Of a DNA stretch of 6,020 nucleotides, positions 1 to 5,761 are shown one piece after another; positions within the stretch are counted from its first letter, which is position 1; each line of letters begins with the position of its first letter. This DNA comes from Lachnospiraceae bacterium UBA1729 (GTDB taxonomy: Bacteria > Bacillota > Clostridia > Lachnospirales > Lachnospiraceae), in NCBI GenBank assembly GCA_002315945.1, contig DCIJ01000009.1, positions 1 to 6,020 on the forward strand. The letters run 5' to 3'. Both the position numbers and the translations under genes were made by a program. The notes below the pieces were generated by a model. The model did not search any database. It saw only the letters and a list, made by a program, of their open reading frames with translations, and had not been told where the DNA came from.

Positions 1-13
1 CACGTCTTTTCAT
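1..13 (-). CDS. possible start of a further minus-strand gene, truncated by window edge
   Basis: Twenty-nine bases after the NhaC stop, the minus strand reads AAAAAGGATATG followed by codons that would give MKRR, and then the window ends. The purine-rich AAGG could be a ribosome binding site, but only two bases separate AGG from the ATG, which is shorter than usual. No terminator is visible between the NhaC stop and this point, so a co-transcribed gene here is possible. Four codons cannot identify a product. Confidence 0.2.
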
Positions 14-42
14 ATCCTTTTTACTTACTGGCAAAAAATCTT

Positions 43-1362
43 TCATACACTACTATCTTTTTTCTTTGGAATAAAAAATATCGAAACTAACAGACTCACA
101 AACAGCAGTCCCGGATAAAACATATTTGGGATAATCTCAAAGGCTGATATAGAGCCTCCCATTTCATTTACCGCAGATATTGCCACTAACATCTGGGCAC
201 CATATGGAATAATTCCCTGTGTAACACAGGAAAAAGTATCCAGCAAAGATGCTGTCTTGCTAGGAGATATTTTATATTCCTCTGACATTTCCTTTGCAAT
301 AGGATTACTCATTACGATGGCAACAGTATTGTTAGCTGTTGCAAAATCCATGGCTGCCACCAGACATCCTACACCTACCTGTCCACCCTTATTTCCTTTA
401 AATATTGAATGTATCCATTCAAGCAATGCCACAAATCCCCCTGCCTGCCTGATTATTGCACATAGGGCCGATACAAGGATTGCAACCATACAGGTCTCAA
501 ACATTCCGCTGGCTCCGCTTCCCATATTTGACACCAGTTCAAAGGCTGTAATCTGTCCGGTTACCAGCATAATTACAGATCCGGTTATTACGCCAGCCAG
601 TAACACAATAAATACATTGATTCCTACAATTCCACCAATTAGTACCAACAGATATGGAATCAGCTGGATCAGGTTATATTCTCCTGAAACTGTACCTGTG
701 AGCTCTGTTTTCATAGAAATCACAACAATAAGCACCAGTGTCACAATTGCTGCAGGCAGAGCAATCCCAAAATTTTCCTTGAATTTTTCCTTCATTGGAA
801 CCCCCTGACCATTACAGGCAGCAATGGTGGTATCCGAAATAAATGAGAGATTATCTCCAAACATAGCTCCACCCATTACAGAACCTACACACAAAGCCAG
901 ATTAAAGCCTGAAGCCTGTGATACCGCACATGCAATTGGTGTAATAAGCGTGATTGTACCAACACTTGTCCCCATTGCTGTTGAAACAAAACAGGCTACT
1001 ACAAACAGAACTGCAACCGCATACCTGTGAGGAATAATTGAAAGCATAAAGAACGCAACGCTCTCTGCACTGCTTCTTCCCACAACTCCCACAAAGGTTC
1101 CTGCCACAATAAATATCATCAGCATGGTAATTATGTTCTTATCAGCCAGTCCCTGTCCCATAATCTCCAGCTTATCATCAAAAGAAATCTGCCTGTTCTG
1201 AATACATGCCACAAGAATGGCAACCATAATCGCTACTACAATAGGAATGTTATAAAATCCCATTGGGATTTTCATAATGTATTCAAAAATTATTCCTAAT
1301 CCCAGATACAAAACAATAAATACAGCAATAGGTATTAGTGCCTTCGCATTACCCTTTTTCAT
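43..1362 (-). CDS. nhaC: NhaC-family Na+/H+ antiporter-like membrane transporter
   Basis: This is a polytopic inner-membrane protein of 439 residues, expected to exchange Na+ for H+ or to carry another small solute by a related mechanism. It has about ten strongly hydrophobic stretches, beginning near residues 8-28, 36-55 and 77-97. The conserved NhaC-type motif is at about 168-179 (FGDNLSFISDTT), preceded by a glycine-rich GGAM. It reads FISDTT rather than the PLSDTT I associate with classical NhaC, as in a common anaerobe subfamily, so the real substrate is uncertain. The length fits the family, and the C-terminus is a short basic KKK tail. I chose the ATG at 1362 rather than the in-frame GTG at 1368, because GGAGA at 1372-1376 is nine bases from the ATG but only three from the GTG. 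The gene is divergent from the corrin genes and has its own promoter. Nothing links it functionally to cobalamin. Confidence 0.88.
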   Translation of the reverse strand: MKKGNAKALIPIAVFIVLYLGLGIIFEYIMKIPMGFYNIPIVVAIMVAILVACIQNRQISFDDKLEIMGQGLADKNIITMLMIFIVAGTFVGVVGRSSAESVAFFMLSIIPHRYAVAVLFVVACFVSTAMGTSVGTITLITPIACAVSQASGFNLALCVGSVMGGAMFGDNLSFISDTTIAACNGQGVPMKEKFKENFGIALPAAIVTLVLIVVISMKTELTGTVSGEYNLIQLIPYLLVLIGGIVGINVFIVLLAGVITGSVIMLVTGQITAFELVSNMGSGASGMFETCMVAILVSALCAIIRQAGGFVALLEWIHSIFKGNKGGQVGVGCLVAAMDFATANNTVAIVMSNPIAKEMSEEYKISPSKTASLLDTFSCVTQGIIPYGAQMLVAISAVNEMGGSISAFEIIPNMFYPGLLFVSLLVSIFFIPKKKDSSV

Positions 1363-1371
1363 TTCCACTTA

Positions 1372-1376
1372 TCTCC
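1372..1376 (-). promoter_or_regulatory. ribosome binding site deciding the nhaC start
   Basis: GGAGA on the minus strand lies nine bases before the ATG at 1362 and only three before the in-frame GTG at 1368. This favours the ATG. Confidence 0.6.
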
Positions 1377-1398
1377 ATACATTATTTCTTCCTGCACC

Positions 1399-1427
1399 AT
1401 TATGACATTTGCAAATTATGCTCACAA
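1399..1427 (-). promoter_or_regulatory. predicted sigma-A promoter of nhaC
   Basis: On the minus strand, TTGTGA (1422-1427, 4/6 to the -35 consensus) is followed by a 17-base spacer and CATAAT (1399-1404, 5/6 to the -10 consensus). An upstream TGT makes an extended -10 (TGTCATAAT). Transcription would begin near 1392 and give a leader of about 30 bases that contains the GGAGA ribosome binding site. Confidence 0.5.
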
Positions 1428-1468
1428 TAAGTACATCCTACGGTATATACTACAACCCCCATAAAATA

Positions 1469-1497
1469 TTTACAACAGAAGTATTCTGGCATACTAT
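1469..1497 (+). promoter_or_regulatory. predicted promoter of the cbiF-cbiGH unit
   Basis: TTTACA (1469-1474, 5/6 to consensus) is separated by 17 bases from TACTAT (1492-1497, 4/6). A start near 1504 would leave a leader of only about 22 bases, just enough for the ribosome binding site at 1513-1519. Such a short leader has no room for a cobalamin riboswitch. The -10 lies in a small dyad (AGTAT..ATACT, 1480-1495). Confidence 0.4.
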
Positions 1498-1512
1498 AAG
1501 ATAAAAAATGTT

Positions 1513-1519
1513 GAGAGGA
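1513..1519 (+). promoter_or_regulatory. ribosome binding site deciding the cbiF start
   Basis: GAGAGGA ends six bases before the ATG at 1526. The longer in-frame ATG at 1508 would place this site inside the coding sequence and has no comparable site of its own. The family N-terminus (VHFVGAG) also begins right after the ATG at 1526. Confidence 0.7.
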
Positions 1520-1525
1520 TACTCT

Positions 1526-2284
1526 ATGGTTCACTTTGTTGGTGCAGGCTGTGGCGCACCTGACCTGATTACCCTTAGGGGGCACAATTTATTAAAAAAC
1601 GCTGATGTGGTCATCTATGCCGGCTCTTTAGTCAATCCACAACTTTTGGAGTACACAAAACCCGGATGTCAGATTCACAACAGCGCACTTATGACCTTGG
1701 AAGAGGTCCTGGAAATTATGTACCTGGCTGATGAACAAAATCTTGATGTAGTGAGGCTTCACACCGGTGACCCCAGTATTTACGGGGCCATCAGAGAGCA
1801 GATGGATTTGTTGGATAAGAAGAATATTTCCTACGACAGCTGTCCTGGTGTAAGTGCCTGCTTTGGAGCTGCAGCAGGATTAAACCTGGAATTCACGCTT
1901 CCAGAGGTTTCCCAGTCCCTGATTATCACCAGAATGGAAGGCAAAACTGGAGTCCCCAAAAAAGAATCCATAGAGAGCTTTGCGGCTCACAATGCTACTA
2001 TGGCAATCTATCTGTCCGCATCTAACCTGTCTGAACTGAAGGATCGGCTGTTATCCGGAGGATATAAAAAAGATACTCCCTGCGCCCTGTGCTACAAGGT
2101 TACCTGGCCTGAAGAAGCCTACTTCAGATGCACACTTGACGACCTGCCAAGGGTTGCTGCAGAAAATAATATTACCAAGACAGCTCTTGTGCTGGTGGGG
2201 GATGCCATTGCCCAGACTGACTATGCTTTGTCCAGGCTTTATGCCAGCGATTTTGAAACAGAATTCAGGAAAATTAAGAACTGA
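1526..2284 (+). CDS. cbiF: CbiF/CobM, (cobalt-)precorrin-4 C11-methyltransferase
   Basis: This cytosolic SAM-dependent methyltransferase of corrin-ring synthesis methylates C11 of cobalt-precorrin-4 to give cobalt-precorrin-5A. The protein has 252 residues, close to the usual length of about 255. Recognisable family motifs in order are: the N-terminal glycine loop GAGCGAPDLITLRG (6-19), VVIYAGSLVNP (28-38), TGDPSIYGAIREQ (80-92), CPGVSACFGAAAGL (106-119), LPEVSQSLIITRMEGKTGVP (125-144), and late HNATMAIYLSA and KVTWPEE segments. In the glycine loop a Cys (residue 9) stands where many homologues have Pro (GAGPG). The stop TGA shares its A with the ATG of the following fusion gene, so the two are likely translationally coupled. 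CbiG and CbiH next door point to the anaerobic, early-cobalt pathway, hence cbiF rather than cobM. That choice of pathway is inference from context. Confidence 0.93.
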   Translation: MVHFVGAGCGAPDLITLRGHNLLKNADVVIYAGSLVNPQLLEYTKPGCQIHNSALMTLEEVLEIMYLADEQNLDVVRLHTGDPSIYGAIREQMDLLDKKNISYDSCPGVSACFGAAAGLNLEFTLPEVSQSLIITRMEGKTGVPKKESIESFAAHNATMAIYLSASNLSELKDRLLSGGYKKDTPCALCYKVTWPEEAYFRCTLDDLPRVAAENNITKTALVLVGDAIAQTDYALSRLYASDFETEFRKIKN

Positions 2285-3789
2285 TGACCAACTATACTCA
2301 CTCAGGAAAAAACATAATACGAATTTGCCACTTTACTCCTAATGGGGAAAAAATCTATGAACGCCTGTCCCAGTCCAGGGATATTTCATTTGAAGAAAAG
2401 CCCAAGGACCAGACTCTCGAGGACTGGACCCGTGAAGGCTTCCAGTCAAGACGTCCCATTGTATTTATCTCTGCCTGTGGAATAGCCGTAAGGCTTATTG
2501 CTCCCTATATTAATAATAAGCTCACCGACAGTCCTGTGATTGTAATCGACGAGCTGGGGCATCATATTATTCCCATACTGTCAGGACATGTGGGACAGGG
2601 CAATTCTATTGCAAAAAAACTGGCTGACATATTGGGTGGCGAAGCTGTCATTACAACAGCTACCGATTTGGAAAATAAATTTGCTGCGGATATTTTTGCC
2701 ACCAAGAACGGACTTGTCATAGAAAACAAGGATGGCATCAAGAAAGTTTCTTCAAAAATTTTGCGCGATGAAAAGGTAACACTTAGTATCAGTCCTGCTG
2801 CCAGAAATTATCCAAAATGGATGGCTTTTGAAGCTACCCTGTCAGAAGAACTTCCTTCATCAGTTTCAATAGTTCCCTTCCCTACGCAGTTTTGTGATAT
2901 CAGAATTGTTGAGGCATCAGAGTGCAATCACTATGTAGATACTGAAGCGCAGAATCTCCTGCTGTCCTTTGAAGTTGACTTATCCCAAGAACAGAATGGA
3001 ATCAGTGCGAATGGAATCAATCAGAATGGAATTAATCAGATGAGTACAATATATATAGTCGGAATGGGCCCCGGATGCAGGGAAAATATGACAAGCGAAG
3101 CGATTGAAGCAATCAGACAAAGCGATGTGGTGATTGGATATACTGTATATGTAGATCTTATGAAGGAAATTTTTCCTGGCAAGCCCTATATGACGACTCC
3201 CATGCGTCAGGAGATAGAGCGCTGCCGCATGTGTTTTGAAGAGGCCAGAGCCGGAAAAACTGTAAGTCTTATCTGTAGTGGAGATGCCGGGGTCTACGGA
3301 ATGGCAGCCCCCATGTATGAACTGATGTCAGAATATGATGATTATCCTATTGATATACAGGTTGTTTCGGGAATTACAGCTGCTAATAGTGGAGCTGCGC
3401 TCCTGGGCGCTCCCCTCAATCATGACTACTGTGTAATTAGTTTAAGTGACCTGCTCACTCCCTTTGAACAGATTGAAAAAAGAATCAGAGCCGCAATCAC
3501 TGGAGACTTTTGCATGGCAATCTATAATCCCTCCAGCCACAAACGCAGGGATTATTTAAAAAGAGCCTGTGAAATAATGCTGGAAGCCGGCGCCCTGGAA
3601 ACCAGAGCCTGTGGCTATGTAAAAAATATCGGACGTGACAATACCGAGATTCAAACCCTCAGTCTGTCAGAACTCATGAATACTTCTGTAGACATGTTTA
3701 CAACAGTATTCATTGGCAACAGTAATACCAGGATAATTGATGGTAAGCTGGTTACACCCCGAGGCTATAATTTGTCTTCGACCCACTAG
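2284..3789 (+). CDS. cbiGH: CbiG-CbiH fusion: cobalt-precorrin-5A hydrolase (C-terminally shortened) plus precorrin-3B/cobalt-factor III C17-methyltransferase
   Basis: This bifunctional cytosolic enzyme has 501 residues. Residues 11-128 are the CbiG N-terminal domain, with SACGIAVRLIAPYINNK (63-79), VIVIDELGHHIIPILSGH (85-102) and VITTATD (122-128). Residues about 129-236 resemble the variable middle domain. The CbiG C-terminal (CobE-like) domain, normally about 120 residues starting with a GIGCR-type motif, is absent. In its place are three NGI(S/N)(A/Q) repeats (238-252). From M253 a complete CbiH/CobJ of 249 residues follows, with IYIVGMGPG (256-264), CSGDAGVYGM, SLSDLLTPFEQIEKRI, YNPSS and a C-terminal VTPRGY. 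CbiH does ring contraction with C17 methylation; CbiG opens the delta-lactone of cobalt-precorrin-5A, releasing acetaldehyde. The ATG overlaps the cbiF stop by one base, and the only ribosome-site-like sequence (AGGA) is 13 bases away, so translational coupling is likely. The start is supported by the family-like N-terminus IIRICHFTPNGEKIYERL. The unit ends at a terminator 32 bases downstream. Confidence 0.9.
   Translation: MTNYTHSGKNIIRICHFTPNGEKIYERLSQSRDISFEEKPKDQTLEDWTREGFQSRRPIVFISACGIAVRLIAPYINNKLTDSPVIVIDELGHHIIPILSGHVGQGNSIAKKLADILGGEAVITTATDLENKFAADIFATKNGLVIENKDGIKKVSSKILRDEKVTLSISPAARNYPKWMAFEATLSEELPSSVSIVPFPTQFCDIRIVEASECNHYVDTEAQNLLLSFEVDLSQEQNGISANGINQNGINQMSTIYIVGMGPGCRENMTSEAIEAIRQSDVVIGYTVYVDLMKEIFPGKPYMTTPMRQEIERCRMCFEEARAGKTVSLICSGDAGVYGMAAPMYELMSEYDDYPIDIQVVSGITAANSGAALLGAPLNHDYCVISLSDLLTPFEQIEKRIRAAITGDFCMAIYNPSSHKRRDYLKRACEIMLEAGALETRACGYVKNIGRDNTEIQTLSLSELMNTSVDMFTTVFIGNSNTRIIDGKLVTPRGYNLSSTH
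2995..3039 (+). repeat. three tandem 15-bp repeats forming the CbiG-CbiH linker
   Basis: Three in-frame units read AATGGAATCAGTGCG, AATGGAATCAATCAG and AATGGAATTAATCAG, encoding NGISA, NGINQ and NGINQ (residues 238-252). Units 2 and 3 differ by one silent base; unit 1 differs from unit 2 only in its last six bases. The array ends exactly before the ATG (3040) that begins the CbiH homology. It codes a polar, probably flexible linker and could expand or contract without a frameshift. Confidence 0.85.
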
Positions 3790-3820
3790 AAAAAATGAAA
3801 AACTGTAAACGCATATTTTA

Positions 3821-3855
3821 AAAAGAGTTGGCAATTCGCCAACTCTTTTATTTTT
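3821..3855. terminator. bidirectional rho-independent terminator between converging operons
   Basis: A perfect 12-bp stem (AAAAGAGTTGGC, 3821-3832, with GCCAACTCTTTT, 3838-3849) encloses an AATTC loop. It is followed by a T-rich run on the plus strand (TTTTATTTTT, 3846-3855), and on the minus strand the stem ends in a run of five T. It serves the cbiF-cbiGH unit (stop at 3789) and the opposing patatin operon, whose TAA stop (3848-3850) lies in the foot of the stem. Confidence 0.88.
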
Positions 3856-4690
3856 CCATCCATTTCAACAATTTTTTGTAATATCTCTCAGCGTCAATTC
3901 GTCCCTGATCATATACTGCCTGGATTTCTGCCGGATTAGTTCCCATACGACTAATATTTAATGGTAACGATGGACGAATTACAAAGGCTTCCCCAGTCTG
4001 TTCAAGCTCTTTTAGAGCTTCAATGCTGTTATTATAATTTTCATGTCTTACCAGCATTTTTTCCAAGACCTTTGGATACTTTTTCAAAAAGATATTAGCC
4101 ATTAGCCTGTTCTCTGGTTCTTTTCTATACTGAAGGTCTCTTGTCAGAATAACTATGATTTTGTCATAGCCTCTATCTCTAAGAAACTGAAAGGGAATAC
4201 TATCCACGATTCCCCCATCCAGATACTTTCGGCCATCGATTTCCACGCATTTTGATACGTAGGGTAACGAACCTGATGCCCTTAGTACATCCATCTGTTC
4301 AAATACATCCGTAATCTGAAAATACTCAGGCTTTCCTGTATTGACATCAGTGGCAACTGCATAAAATGGTATATCAGACTGCCTGTAGGTCTCATTGTCA
4401 AAGATATCCAGCTCGTGAGGCACCCTCTCATAGGCGTACTCTGTGCTGATAATATTTCCTTCCTTTATTAGAGGTATTAGTCCCATGTAATTTTTGTCAT
4501 GGTTAAAACGTTTGTTATATCTGAGGGCTCTTCCATTCTGCTTTGACAAATAATTCACTCCAAACAGTGCACCTGCTGATACAGAAGAAATGCCATCAAC
4601 CTCTATATTTTTTTCAAGAAAAAAGTCAAGAACCGCAGCCGTAAACATGCCGCGCATTCCTCCGCCCTCCAGTACCAGACCTATTTTCAT
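3848..4690 (-). CDS. patatin-like phospholipase/acyl hydrolase
   Basis: This is a probable cytosolic serine lipid acyl hydrolase of 280 residues in the bacterial patatin family (YjjU/RssA-like). The N-terminal beta strand runs into the oxyanion-hole loop EGGGMRG (8-14). The nucleophile elbow is SVSAGA, with predicted catalytic Ser38; the catalytic dyad Asp is in YLDGGIVDSIP (Asp158). The segment RASGSLPYV (137-145) before it is also typical of the family. The elbow begins with Ser where the GxSxG consensus has Gly. No signal peptide or membrane segment is seen. I chose the ATG at 4690 because the homology starts at once (MKIGLVLEGGG), and GAGGAAG at 4697-4703, inside the end of marR, is well spaced. 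A longer in-frame start at 4723 would add 11 residues overlapping marR. The marR stop and this start read TAACATG, so the two are very likely translated in coupling. The true lipid substrate cannot be told. Confidence 0.88.
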   Translation of the reverse strand: MKIGLVLEGGGMRGMFTAAVLDFFLEKNIEVDGISSVSAGALFGVNYLSKQNGRALRYNKRFNHDKNYMGLIPLIKEGNIISTEYAYERVPHELDIFDNETYRQSDIPFYAVATDVNTGKPEYFQITDVFEQMDVLRASGSLPYVSKCVEIDGRKYLDGGIVDSIPFQFLRDRGYDKIIVILTRDLQYRKEPENRLMANIFLKKYPKVLEKMLVRHENYNNSIEALKELEQTGEAFVIRPSLPLNISRMGTNPAEIQAVYDQGRIDAERYYKKLLKWMEK

Positions 4691-4691
4691 G

Positions 4692-5135
4692 TTATTCTTC
4701 CTCTGCCTCTTTACAGTTATCAAGTATTCTTTCTAACATACTGTCAAACAGTACAATCTCTTCATCTGAGAAGCCCTTGTAAAATATACTGTTCATCTCG
4801 TCAGATACAAGACCCACCCGACTCAGGAATTCCTTTTCCTTGCCTGTCAGAAATACCAGCGTGCTTCTTTTATCCTTTTCATCCGGAACCTTTTTAATAT
4901 ATCCATCTCTCTGTAATCGGTCAATTATTCCCGTGAGAGTAGACTTGTCCAGACTTGTCTTTTGGCTTAATGTCTTCACCGGAATGCCTTCGCTTCCCCA
5001 CAGTGCAAAAATTACTCTACCCCTGGCACCTTCCAGGTCATCCATTCCATGTTCTCTAAGTATCCTGTTCCATACCCTGTTACAGACCTGATGAACCTGG
5101 GATAGCAGGCTCCCGCCTTTTGTCTTAACCCTCAT
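4692..5135 (-). CDS. MarR-family winged-helix transcriptional regulator
   Basis: This protein has 147 residues, a normal MarR length, and probably acts as a dimeric DNA-binding repressor that responds to a small ligand or oxidant. The winged-helix domain spans about 50-97: a helix IPVKTLSQKTSL, the recognition helix DKSTLTGIIDRLQRDGY (63-79), and a wing with the family DEKDKRSTLVFLT pattern (85-97; Asp88 and Arg90 are the characteristic pair). Flanking helices (9-45 and about 99-147) would form the dimer interface. One Cys (18) lies in the N-terminal helix and another near the C-terminus. The ATG at 5135 is preferred over the TTG at 5141 because AAGGA (5142-5146) is six bases before the ATG. 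It is the middle gene of a three-gene operon, two bases after the flavoprotein stop and one base before the patatin start. The palindrome at the operon promoter is its likely operator, implying autoregulation. Confidence 0.93.
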   Translation of the reverse strand: MRVKTKGGSLLSQVHQVCNRVWNRILREHGMDDLEGARGRVIFALWGSEGIPVKTLSQKTSLDKSTLTGIIDRLQRDGYIKKVPDEKDKRSTLVFLTGKEKEFLSRVGLVSDEMNSIFYKGFSDEEIVLFDSMLERILDNCKEAEEE

Positions 5136-5137
5136 AA

Positions 5138-5584
5138 TCAATCCTTAAATACATGTTTATCAAAATCATACCAGCCTTCAATCTTGGTAGAAGTAAATTT
5201 TAAAAGTGCATAATCTGGATCTGTATATCCTTCTGGATAGTACATGGTCCAGTTTTTCTGCCAAAAATCCTTTTTCACTTCCATATCAGATATCTCTTCC
5301 ATAATACCGTTTACACATACGCCTCTGAAAAGGTTAGGCTGGCAAAAATATAGAGCCACATTATTGTTATTTCTAATCCTCTTTACCTTGTTAGAAGAAG
5401 TATTTGTAGTGAAATACATTACAAGCTTACCATCTTCAACCTTAAGCGCCTTGCCATCAAGCTTTTTGTACTTAGCAGCATTGGGCAGGTTGAGCAATGC
5501 TCTGATTTCTGGTAATCCTTCATGTGTAACTGTAGCCAGATAGGCCGCCTGTGACTTCTTTATTATTGATATTACATTTTCCAT
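5138..5584 (-). CDS. pyridoxamine 5'-phosphate oxidase-fold flavoprotein (general stress protein 26-like)
   Basis: This is a small cytosolic protein of 148 residues with the split-barrel FMN-binding fold of the PNPOx-like superfamily. The pattern SQAAYLATVTHEGLPEIRAL (11-30) is the typical first strand pair. FTTNTSSNKVKRIRNNNNVALYF (58-80, with Ser64 and Lys66) matches the flavin-phosphate binding stretch, and GVCVNGIMEEISD (88-100) continues the barrel. The C-terminal FWQKNW..YYPEGYTDPDYALLKF resembles general-stress-protein-26-type members. It is too short and divergent to be called true PdxH; a flavin-dependent reductase of unknown substrate is more likely. It is the first gene of the operon, with GGAGG at 5591-5595 six bases before the ATG. 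Its TGA stop (5138-5140) is followed two bases later by the marR start. Control by MarR suggests a role in handling a toxic or redox-active small molecule, which is inference. Confidence 0.85.
   Translation of the reverse strand: MENVISIIKKSQAAYLATVTHEGLPEIRALLNLPNAAKYKKLDGKALKVEDGKLVMYFTTNTSSNKVKRIRNNNNVALYFCQPNLFRGVCVNGIMEEISDMEVKKDFWQKNWTMYYPEGYTDPDYALLKFTSTKIEGWYDFDKHVFKD
5142..5146 (-). promoter_or_regulatory. ribosome binding site deciding the marR start
   Basis: AAGGA on the minus strand, inside the last codons of the upstream flavoprotein gene, ends six bases before the ATG at 5135. It abuts the alternative TTG start at 5141 with no spacing, which argues against the TTG. Confidence 0.6.
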
Positions 5585-5591
5585 GTCACGC

Positions 5592-5625
5592 CTCCGATAT
5601 AGTTTGTATGCAAACTATATCGGAG
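5592..5625. promoter_or_regulatory. perfect inverted repeat, probable MarR operator
   Basis: Two 15-base arms (CTCCGATATAGTTTG, 5592-5606, and CAAACTATATCGGAG, 5611-5625) are perfect reverse complements around TATG. The core ATAGTTTG-n4-CAAACTAT has the size and A/T-rich symmetry of MarR-type operators. It covers the -10 and the predicted start point of the operon promoter, and its gene-proximal end overlaps four of the five bases of the GGAGG ribosome binding site. A bound dimer would block transcription of the flavoprotein, marR and patatin genes. Binding by this particular MarR is inferred from position. Confidence 0.78.
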
Positions 5626-5642
5626 CTCGAATTATTTGTCAA
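5614..5642 (-). promoter_or_regulatory. strong sigma-A promoter of the flavoprotein-marR-patatin operon
   Basis: On the minus strand a consensus TTGACA (5637-5642) is followed by a 17-base spacer and TATAGT (5614-5619, 5/6 to consensus). The predicted start is an A near 5607, in the centre of the palindrome, giving a leader of about 23 bases with GGAGG. The -10 sits wholly within one arm of the operator and the -35 lies outside it. Confidence 0.82.
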
Positions 5643-5665
5643 CACATTTTGTTATTTTTTATGAT
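5636..5665 (+). promoter_or_regulatory. possible divergent plus-strand promoter
   Basis: TTGTCA (5636-5641, 5/6) is separated by 18 bases from TATGAT (5660-5665, 5/6). Its -35 occupies almost the same bases as the minus-strand TTGACA, so the two would be back-to-back and compete. A start near 5672 would give an RNA of about 170 bases ending at the terminator at 5812-5845. No convincing gene follows, so this stays speculative. Confidence 0.3.
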
Positions 5666-5740
5666 TTATCTCAGATTGTTGAAAAGAGAGTATATGAAGC
5701 CGATTATGATGACATTACAAGTTATTTTCAAAAAACAAAG

Positions 5741-5761
5741 ATACAGTATCATACACTGTAT
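5741..5761. repeat. short inverted repeat
   Basis: ATACAGT (5741-5747) and ACTGTAT (5755-5761) are perfect reverse complements around seven bases, and a second dyad GTAT-C-ATAC (5746-5754) is nested in the centre. It could be a protein-binding site or a small RNA hairpin. No adjacent gene start explains it. Confidence 0.4.

Noticed and set aside
180..190. GCCACT resembling part of a B12 box
   Set aside because: It lies inside the NhaC coding sequence with no surrounding riboswitch structure.
257..1030. Two plus-strand open frames (257-808 and 824-1030)
   Set aside because: They lie antisense to the well-supported NhaC gene, have no ribosome site and encode low-complexity, protein-unlike sequence.
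1369..1525. Cobalamin riboswitch before cbiF
   Set aside because: The spacer is only about 160 bases, also holds the nhaC promoter, and shows no B12-box-like sequence or extended stem set.
1400..1585. Minus-strand open frame across the divergent spacer
   Set aside because: It overlaps the start of cbiF and both predicted promoters and resembles no protein family.
2136..2342. Plus-strand frame spanning the cbiF-cbiGH junction
   Set aside because: It is out of frame with two clearly conserved genes and has no family signal.
4840..5543. Plus-strand frames antisense to marR and the flavoprotein gene (4840-5091 and 5244-5543)
   Set aside because: They are shadows of conserved minus-strand genes and lack start signals.
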